DNA from: Alicyclobacillus sp. SO9
Lineage (GTDB): Bacteria; Bacillota; Bacilli; Alicyclobacillales; Alicyclobacillaceae
DNA length: 64,000 bases
NCBI RefSeq assembly: GCF_016406125.1
Contig: NZ_CP066339.1
Location: forward strand, 2,294,001-2,358,000
Direction of reading: 5' to 3'
The notes beneath the pieces were generated by a model, which was not told where the DNA came from, did no database searches, and saw nothing but the letters and a program-made list of their open reading frames with translations. The position numbers were made by a program, and so were the translations under genes. Every line of letters begins with the position of its first letter. The first letter of the stretch is position 1. Positions 58,494 through 64,000 of the stretch are shown piece after piece.

Positions 58494-58915
58494 AAAAACC
58501 ATTGAAACTGATGGTCCTCATTATCTCTTCGATGGCTGTCCTCATTGCAGCTGGAATAGGAGTGTACCTGGTTCTTAAGCCTTCTGCTCACAAACACGGG
58601 AAGCTCACGATTCAGCAGCAGAAGGCACTGCAGGTAGCTTTGCCGCAAATGACGACAAACGTGGCAGGCGGCGGGATAGTTCAGTTCACCGTCACCCTAC
58701 AGGCCAATGACAAGTCAACGCATGAAGAGATTAAAACTCTGATTCCAACGATACAGGACACGATGAATCGACTCATGAGGACTTATACAACAAAGGAAAT
58801 TAACAGCTCTAGCGGGATTGTCAAATTAAAAGGTAATATTGCAAAGGCTGTCGACAGTCAGTTGCCAAAAGGGACTGTAACAAAAGTTCTATTTACGGAC
58901 ATTGTAACTCAATAG
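58490..58915 (+). CDS. fliL: Flagellar basal body-associated protein FliL
   Basis: 141 residues. One N-terminal membrane helix (~7-27) and a periplasmic stomatin-like domain (QFTVTLQANDKSTHEEIKTLIPTIQDTMNRLM ... VLFTDIVTQ). Stabilises stators at the motor. Confidence 0.92.
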   Translation: MKKPLKLMVLIISSMAVLIAAGIGVYLVLKPSAHKHGKLTIQQQKALQVALPQMTTNVAGGGIVQFTVTLQANDKSTHEEIKTLIPTIQDTMNRLMRTYTTKEINSSSGIVKLKGNIAKAVDSQLPKGTVTKVLFTDIVTQ

Positions 58916-58979
58916 GTCAGACGAAGGCAGTCAGCCAAGCATGTGAAAGTGCTGACGTTGTTGAAAGGAGGTGCGGAGT

Positions 58980-60005
58980 GTGTCAGACGTATTATCGCAG
59001 GCGGAGATAGACTCGTTGCTGTCTGCATTGGACAGAGGTGAAGTCAATGCGGAAGAAATGTTGGGGACAGAGAACGAGCAGCGTGTCAGAAATTACGATT
59101 TTCGTCGTGCGATGAGGTTTTCGAAGGACCATATTCGCATCATTTCTCGCATCCATGAACAGTTTGCAAGACTTCTCTCAACAAATTTAGCAGCTCAGCT
59201 TCGTACGATTATCCAAATTCAAGTGGAATCGGTCGATCAAGTGCCTTATGAAGAGTTTGTGCAGTCAGTTCCTGCTTTAACAATTCTTGAGGTTTTGGAC
59301 TTTGCGCCGATGGAAGGTCACGTTGTTATTGAAATCAATCCACAAATTATTTTTGCGATGCTCGACCGGGTGATGGGGGGAGTCGCCAAAGGTCCGTATC
59401 GCGAGCGTGAGTTGACCGAAATAGAACAGAGTTTGTTGGAGCGTACGTTGGGAAGAATGCCGGAATTCCTTGGAGAAGCCTGGAAGACAGTTGAACGCTT
59501 GGAACCCAGTTTTGTTTCGTTGGAAACGAACCCCCAGTTTCTGCAATTAGCCACATCCAATGAGACTGTTCTGGTTGTCACCTTGAGTGCTCGAATTGGA
59601 GAGGCTACCGGACTGATGAATATATGTATTCCGCACGTGACTGTTGAACCAATTATCCCTAAGTTGACTACACAATACCTGTACGATGTGTCCAAGAGTC
59701 GCAATTCAACTGGCTATGGCGAGCAAGAGATGGAGGCGCACCTCCACCAGGTGGACGTCGATTTGCAGGCAGAATTGGGTGCGGCGGAACTGACAGTGGA
59801 TGAAGTGTTGGACCTGCAAGTAGGAGACATTATTCCGCTTTCTAATTCAATTCGAGATGCCATTACGGTAACTGTGGATGGGATCCCTACTTTTACGGGA
59901 CAAGTGGGAACCCGGCATAAGCATTATGCTGTTCAAATTATTCAATCGGTGAAAGGAGGCGGCGTCAATGCCAGAAAAGGCGAAGCTGTCTCAGGCGGAA
60001 ATTGA
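58980..60005 (+). CDS. fliM: Flagellar motor switch protein FliM
   Basis: 341 residues. N-terminal CheY-binding LSQAEIDSLLSALDRG, central CheC-like domain with MEGHVVIEINPQIIFAMLDRVMGG, and a C-terminal SpoA domain LTVDEVLDLQVGDIIPL. GTG 58980, 8 bp after GGAGG. Its 3' end overlaps fliY by 38 bp, longer than any other overlap in the operon. Confidence 0.97.
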   Translation: MSDVLSQAEIDSLLSALDRGEVNAEEMLGTENEQRVRNYDFRRAMRFSKDHIRIISRIHEQFARLLSTNLAAQLRTIIQIQVESVDQVPYEEFVQSVPALTILEVLDFAPMEGHVVIEINPQIIFAMLDRVMGGVAKGPYRERELTEIEQSLLERTLGRMPEFLGEAWKTVERLEPSFVSLETNPQFLQLATSNETVLVVTLSARIGEATGLMNICIPHVTVEPIIPKLTTQYLYDVSKSRNSTGYGEQEMEAHLHQVDVDLQAELGAAELTVDEVLDLQVGDIIPLSNSIRDAITVTVDGIPTFTGQVGTRHKHYAVQIIQSVKGGGVNARKGEAVSGGN

Positions 60006-61233
60006 TGCTCTTTTAAATCAAAGTGCACAACCTGCTGCACAATCCAGTTCTGCGACAATCACAGACGAAGAGACAGACATTCTCGGAGAAATCGGCAATA
60101 TCAGCTTTGGTTCCGCCGCCACTGCGCTCTCTACACTGTTGCAGCAACGGGTGGAAATTACGACCCCTGTGGTAACGTTGCACGATGCAGAGCATATTCA
60201 TTCTGATTTTCCTCGGCCGTACGTCATGGTTGCCGTTGAGTATACAGAAGGGTTGGAAGGGACGAATGCTCTTGCCATCGAGTTACAAGATGCGAAAACC
60301 ATCGCAGATCTTATGCTCGGGGGAGATGGTTCAAACACAGAGGGAGAACTGCAAGAACTTCATTTGAGTGCGGTGGCTGAAGCTATGAATCAAATGATGG
60401 GAGGCGCAGCGACATCCATGTCTACTATTTTTTCGCGCCCAATCAATATTTCCCCACCTTCAGTCAAGTTTGTCGACTTGTCCGGGGGAGAACAGTTTGA
60501 TATTGGCCTGACGGGGGACATTGTCTCAACCGCGTTTCGATTGCGGGTCGGGGACCTGATTGATTCACAGATTATGCAACTGGTGTCGTTCGACTTCGCG
60601 AAGGGCATGGTGAAACTTCTGAGCGATGCGACATCCCAAGAAAGCACCACCGGTAGTGCTGCTGGGGTAACTGGTACAGACCCTGCCAACACATCATCCA
60701 TTAATGGGACTGATGCACACAATGAGGTGGCGGCGGCCTCAGCCGATGCAGTCAACAGTTTTGCAGGAACTGCAGCTGTTAGGGCTGACGCATCACACCT
60801 CCACGCGGGCATGGAACAGCAGGCCGCCTTATCAGGAAGCACAGGCTCAGGGAGTGCTCATGCAGGCAGCATTCCTGCAACTCAACTGAATTCAAGCTTT
60901 GGCTCAAATCAAGCCATTTTCCAACCTAGTTTTGCTGAGTTGGATGATTCCTTTGAGTCTACTCCTGAGAATTCAAGAAACCTATCCCTGATTCTGGATG
61001 TGTCTTTGAATGTTACGGTGGAATTGGGGAGAACAAAGAAACCGATTCGTGACATTCTCGATCTCGCTCCGGGGTCAGTGGTTGAATTAGACAAGCTCGC
61101 TGGAGAGCCTGTGGATATTTTGGTCAATAGCCGCCGTATAGCAATTGGAGAAGTTGTTGTCATTGATGAAAACTTTGGTGTCCGTGTCACAGATATTATC
61201 AGTCCCGTGGAACGAGTGAAGAACCTTCAATAA
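59968..61233 (+). CDS. fliY: Flagellar motor switch phosphatase FliY (FliN-type)
   Basis: 421 residues. N-terminal LSQAEIDALLNQ CheY-binding peptide. Two CheC/CheX phosphatase motifs: TDILGEIGNISFGSAATALS and VAEAMNQMMGGAATSMS, each with E-x2-N and a downstream Pro. A low-complexity linker (~225-325), then a FliN/SpoA domain (VTVELGRTKKPIRDILDLAPGSVVELDKLAGEPVDILV). Dephosphorylates CheY-P and completes the C-ring. GGAGG before the ATG lies inside fliM. Confidence 0.97.
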   Translation: MPEKAKLSQAEIDALLNQSAQPAAQSSSATITDEETDILGEIGNISFGSAATALSTLLQQRVEITTPVVTLHDAEHIHSDFPRPYVMVAVEYTEGLEGTNALAIELQDAKTIADLMLGGDGSNTEGELQELHLSAVAEAMNQMMGGAATSMSTIFSRPINISPPSVKFVDLSGGEQFDIGLTGDIVSTAFRLRVGDLIDSQIMQLVSFDFAKGMVKLLSDATSQESTTGSAAGVTGTDPANTSSINGTDAHNEVAAASADAVNSFAGTAAVRADASHLHAGMEQQAALSGSTGSGSAHAGSIPATQLNSSFGSNQAIFQPSFAELDDSFESTPENSRNLSLILDVSLNVTVELGRTKKPIRDILDLAPGSVVELDKLAGEPVDILVNSRRIAIGEVVVIDENFGVRVTDIISPVERVKNLQ

Positions 61234-61280
61234 AGACGGGGGCGTTTGTCAGAAAAGTTGCGATAGAGCGGAGGAGCAAA

Positions 61281-61643
61281 ATGGGAAACAGAGTTTTAAT
61301 TGTGGATGATGCAGCCTTTATGAGAATGATGATCAAAGACATCTTTACAAAAAACGGCTATGAAGTGGTGGCGGAGGCTGCAGACGGAAAACAGGCTGTA
61401 GAGAAGTATCAAGAAGTTCGACCTGACCTAGTCACGTTGGATATAACAATGCCTGAAATGGATGGTATTGAAGCATTGAAAAAGATAAGGGAAGCGGACG
61501 TAAACGCGAGAATCATCATGTGTTCTGCGATGGGGCAACAGGCAATGGTGATTGATGCCATTCAAGCCGGGGCCAAAGATTTTATTGTCAAGCCGTTTCA
61601 AGCCGACCGCGTTATAGAAGCTGTAAAAAAGGCACTGGCATAG
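61281..61643 (+). CDS. cheY: Chemotaxis response regulator CheY
   Basis: 120 residues. Acidic pair D9/D10 in LIVDDAAFM, phosphoacceptor D54 in LVTLDITMPEMDG, and the conserved Lys in IVKPFQADR. CheY-P binds FliM/FliY encoded just upstream. GGAGGAG before the ATG. Confidence 0.96.
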   Translation: MGNRVLIVDDAAFMRMMIKDIFTKNGYEVVAEAADGKQAVEKYQEVRPDLVTLDITMPEMDGIEALKKIREADVNARIIMCSAMGQQAMVIDAIQAGAKDFIVKPFQADRVIEAVKKALA

Positions 61644-61676
61644 TTTTATGTCAACCGGTAGTAAGGGGGTCATGTC

Positions 61677-62150
61677 TTGCGTTTTTTTGTATCTGTGCTG
61701 ATTTTCACCATCACATATGGACAGGCCATGACCGCCGTCTATGCTGCTTCAAATTCTACCAAGGCACTGGAAGCGACGGGTCTCAAAGGCCCTAGCTTTT
61801 CAACGTATTTTAAAGGCTTGTTATGGCTGATTGTCATCATTATTCTCGTCATTATTACTATCAAATTTTTGGCAAGGAAAACACAGGTGAAGCAGACAGG
61901 CAGCATTCGGGTGCTGGCTGCACATCAGTTGGCTCCAAGTAAGTTTGTTGAAGTGGTCGAGGTACAGGGAAAGCGGTACTTAGTCGGTGTCGGGGACGAT
62001 GTGACGCTTTTGGCAGATGTCACGGAAGACTTTGACGATGCAGGGCAGGGAGAGGTCGAGCAGGCGAACTTTCAGCAGGTCTTTGCCAATGCGTTACAGG
62101 TTGTGCGTAAGAAATACGGCCGGGATGACCGCAAGGAGGATACGCAGTAA
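61677..62150 (+). CDS. fliO: Flagellar biosynthesis protein FliO/FliZ
   Basis: 157 residues. Cleavable-looking signal segment (~1-22), a membrane helix (~43-62, GLLWLIVIIILVIITIKFL), and a cytoplasmic FliO domain (GSIRVLAAHQLAPSKFVEVVEVQGKRYLVGVG). TTG 61677 after AAGGGGG. Assists FliP assembly; its stop overlaps the fliP start by 1 bp. Confidence 0.9.
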   Translation: MRFFVSVLIFTITYGQAMTAVYAASNSTKALEATGLKGPSFSTYFKGLLWLIVIIILVIITIKFLARKTQVKQTGSIRVLAAHQLAPSKFVEVVEVQGKRYLVGVGDDVTLLADVTEDFDDAGQGEVEQANFQQVFANALQVVRKKYGRDDRKEDTQ

Positions 62151-62923
62151 TGAAAGCTCGCTCTATCCGTTATCTGACCGGTTCCGTGTTGGGGGCTGTG
62201 GGCACCTTTGCCGGGTTGTCTGTCATGACAGTCTCAGCAGCAACCAACAAAACTGCCAGTCTTATTCCGGGCATTCCGACTTCAAACTCACCACATGCTG
62301 TAGACGGAACCCTTCAGATCATCTTTTTGCTTACTATCCTGTCCATTGCACCGGCTATCTTAATACTAATGACGTCGTTTACGCGCATTATTGTTGTGCT
62401 GTCCTTTGTTCGCAATGCACTGTCACTGCAACAGTCGCCGCCAAACCAAGTCTTGATTGGACTGGCCCTGTTTATAACGCTGTTTGTGATGCAGCCAACC
62501 TTTCAAACGGCCAATCAGCAGGCGTTACAACCCTATTTAAAAGGACAAATTTCGCAGACTGTGGCATTGCAAAGAGCCGAGGTTCCATTTAAGAAATTTA
62601 TGGCCAAACAGACGCGTCAAAACGATTTGGAACTGTTTTTGCAGTATCGACATATGAAAAAGCCCAAGTCGGTAGCTAAGATACCGATGGCTGCATTGGT
62701 GCCAGCCTATACCATCAGTGAACTGAAAACCGCCTTTCAAATCGGCTTTATGATATATCTGCCTTTTCTCATCATCGACTTGGTCGTCGCGACAACATTG
62801 ATGTCCATGGGGATGATGATGCTTCCGCCGGTCATGATATCCCTGCCATTTAAGATTTTATTGTTTGTCATGGTAGATGGATGGTATCTGGTCGTAAAGA
62901 GCCTGTTGGCCGGCTATACATGA
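62150..62923 (+). CDS. fliP: Flagellar export gate protein FliP
   Basis: 257 residues. Signal-type N-terminus, then four membrane segments with LTILSIAPAILILMTSFTRIIVVLSFVRNALSLQQSPPNQVLIGLALF and FLIIDLVVATTLMSMGMMMLPPVMISLPFKILLFVMVDGW, both FliP signatures. Core of the export gate with FliQ and FliR. Confidence 0.97.
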   Translation: MKARSIRYLTGSVLGAVGTFAGLSVMTVSAATNKTASLIPGIPTSNSPHAVDGTLQIIFLLTILSIAPAILILMTSFTRIIVVLSFVRNALSLQQSPPNQVLIGLALFITLFVMQPTFQTANQQALQPYLKGQISQTVALQRAEVPFKKFMAKQTRQNDLELFLQYRHMKKPKSVAKIPMAALVPAYTISELKTAFQIGFMIYLPFLIIDLVVATTLMSMGMMMLPPVMISLPFKILLFVMVDGWYLVVKSLLAGYT

Positions 62924-62981
62924 GACCTGACTTGGTTCTGCGCAGTGGCAGCCGCCGCGGTTTTTGGAAAGGAGGGGCGAG

Positions 62982-63251
62982 ATGGACGCCAATTTTATTA
63001 TCGGTCTTGGACAGCAAATCATCTGGCTCGTTGTCAAACTTACAACCCCAATCCTCGGCTTTGGGCTGGCCGTTGGATTACTTGTAAGTGTCTTTCAAGC
63101 TACAACACAAATTCAGGAACAGACGCTGGCCTTTGTACCGAAAATTGCGGCTGCTATCGTCGCTATGTTGATTTTTGGACCTTGGATGCTAGCCTCTATG
63201 GTGGATTTCACACAGCATGTGTTGGGAAACCTGATGGCGTTCGTGCAATAG
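62982..63251 (+). CDS. fliQ: Flagellar export gate protein FliQ
   Basis: 89 residues, two membrane helices. LVSVFQATTQIQEQTLAFVPKI is the FliQ signature. ATG 62982 after GGAGGGG. Confidence 0.97.
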   Translation: MDANFIIGLGQQIIWLVVKLTTPILGFGLAVGLLVSVFQATTQIQEQTLAFVPKIAAAIVAMLIFGPWMLASMVDFTQHVLGNLMAFVQ

Positions 63252-63255
63252 CCCT

Positions 63256-64000
63256 ATGATTGCATATGCACTCAATCACGTTTATCTGTTTCTGGTGATT
63301 TTAAGTCGCCTGTTGGCGTTTGTCGCAACAAGCCCGGTTCTGTCTATCCGGATTTGGCCCGCATGGGGAAAGATTGGATTGGCCGCTGTAACTGCGATGT
63401 TAGTGGAGCCCACGTTAAGCGCGCATGTTGCGAGTCCATACACCAATCCGGGTGAGTTTGTCGTTCTCTTGCTCGAAGAAACCTCAGTAGGCATATTTAT
63501 GGGATTTTTCGCAAACATGATTTTTACCGCAATGCTGTGGGCAGGCCAAATGTTTGATTTGGAAATTGGTTTTAGTGTTGTCAGTGAGTTTGACCCGCAA
63601 ACCGGTCAAAACAGTTCTTTGACAGGAAACTTTCTTTCCATTCTATTTACTTTGTATTTCCTGGGGGTAAACGGTCTTGACGGACTCATGTTGGCCGTGA
63701 TGAGCAGCTATAAATTTATTCCCGTAGGCAGCTTACATTTTCCGTCAGATACATGGCAGTTTCTGTCTCATACAATTGCTCTCGTCATGACCTTTGCGTT
63801 GGAATTCTCAGCTCCCTTGTTGATAGCCATGTTGCTGAGCGACATCACCTTTGCCCTCTTGTCACGGGCTGTTCCCCAAATGAATGTGTTTGTTGTGGGG
63901 TTGCCGGCAAAGTTGTTTGTCGGCCTGACAATGTTTGTAGTGGTTATGCCTGGACTGGTTTACTTGTTTGGTCAGTTGTTTCAGATGCTGTTTTCGCATA
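63256..64000 (+). CDS. fliR: Flagellar export gate protein FliR (3' truncated by window)
   Basis: ATG 63256, 4 bp after the fliQ stop, opens a frame that runs uninterrupted to the window end (248 residues). Hydrophobic throughout, with SRLLAFVATSPVLS, MFDLEIGFSVVSEFDPQTGQNSSLTGNFLSILF and an FALLSRAVPQMNVFVVGLPAK segment, all FliR landmarks. Only the last few residues are missing. Confidence 0.95.
   Translation, partial: MIAYALNHVYLFLVILSRLLAFVATSPVLSIRIWPAWGKIGLAAVTAMLVEPTLSAHVASPYTNPGEFVVLLLEETSVGIFMGFFANMIFTAMLWAGQMFDLEIGFSVVSEFDPQTGQNSSLTGNFLSILFTLYFLGVNGLDGLMLAVMSSYKFIPVGSLHFPSDTWQFLSHTIALVMTFALEFSAPLLIAMLLSDITFALLSRAVPQMNVFVVGLPAKLFVGLTMFVVVMPGLVYLFGQLFQMLFSH

Overview
This window is a low-to-moderate-GC Bacillota chromosome segment. 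The gene order (smc-ftsY-ylxM-ffh-rpsP-khpA-ylqD-rimM-trmD ... rplS-rbgA-rnhB-ylqG-ylqH-yraN-comM-sucCD-dprA-topA-trmFO-xerC-hslVU-flagellar operon) is the conserved Bacillales order. The divergence of the proteins and the style of the 16S gene suggest a motile, spore-former-type relative of Alicyclobacillus. The genus is inference; a 16S search would settle it.

Layout. 1-8.2 kb: the 3' end of smc, then signal-recognition genes (ftsY, ylxM, ffh), rpsP and RNA/ribosome maturation genes (khpA, ylqD, rimM, trmD). 8.2-29.1 kb: a ~21 kb block separates trmD from rplS, which are neighbours in Bacillus. It holds a complete rRNA operon (16S-23S-5S, no spacer tRNA), two tandem ~570-bp structured repeats (one split by an intact IS4-family element with 17-bp inverted repeats and a 9-bp target duplication), an acetyltransferase, an RluA-type pseudouridine synthase, a fatty-acid/acyl-CoA degradation cluster (thiolase, HSD10-like dehydrogenase, long-chain-type acyl-CoA dehydrogenase, CaiB/AMACR-type enzyme), an aldo/keto reductase, two hotdog thioesterases, an M23 peptidase, small membrane and coiled-coil proteins, and a c-di-AMP (ydaO-type) riboswitch in front of a 47-codon gene.

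29.1-45.4 kb: the conserved order resumes with rplS, rbgA, rnhB, ylqG (FliK-like C-terminus), ylqH (free-standing FlhB C-domain), yraN, comM (reverse strand), sucCD, dprA, topA, trmFO, xerC, hslV and hslU, punctuated by clear intrinsic terminators. 45.5-64 kb: the fla/che operon flgB-flgC-fliE-F-G-H-I-J-motE-like-fliK-flgD-TIGR02530-flgE-swrD-fliL-M-Y-cheY-fliO-P-Q-R (fliR runs off the end), with most genes touching or overlapping. Between flgB and flgC, in antisense, sits an IS110-family element with an intact DEDD recombinase and a ~300-nt non-coding end. That end folds into two stems with internal loops, the layout expected of an IS110 bridge RNA.

A second genome-style feature is the frequency of short (13-20 bp) tandem duplications in intergenic gaps, at about ten sites. 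Start codons were chosen by Shine-Dalgarno spacing and family alignment, and many are GTG or TTG.
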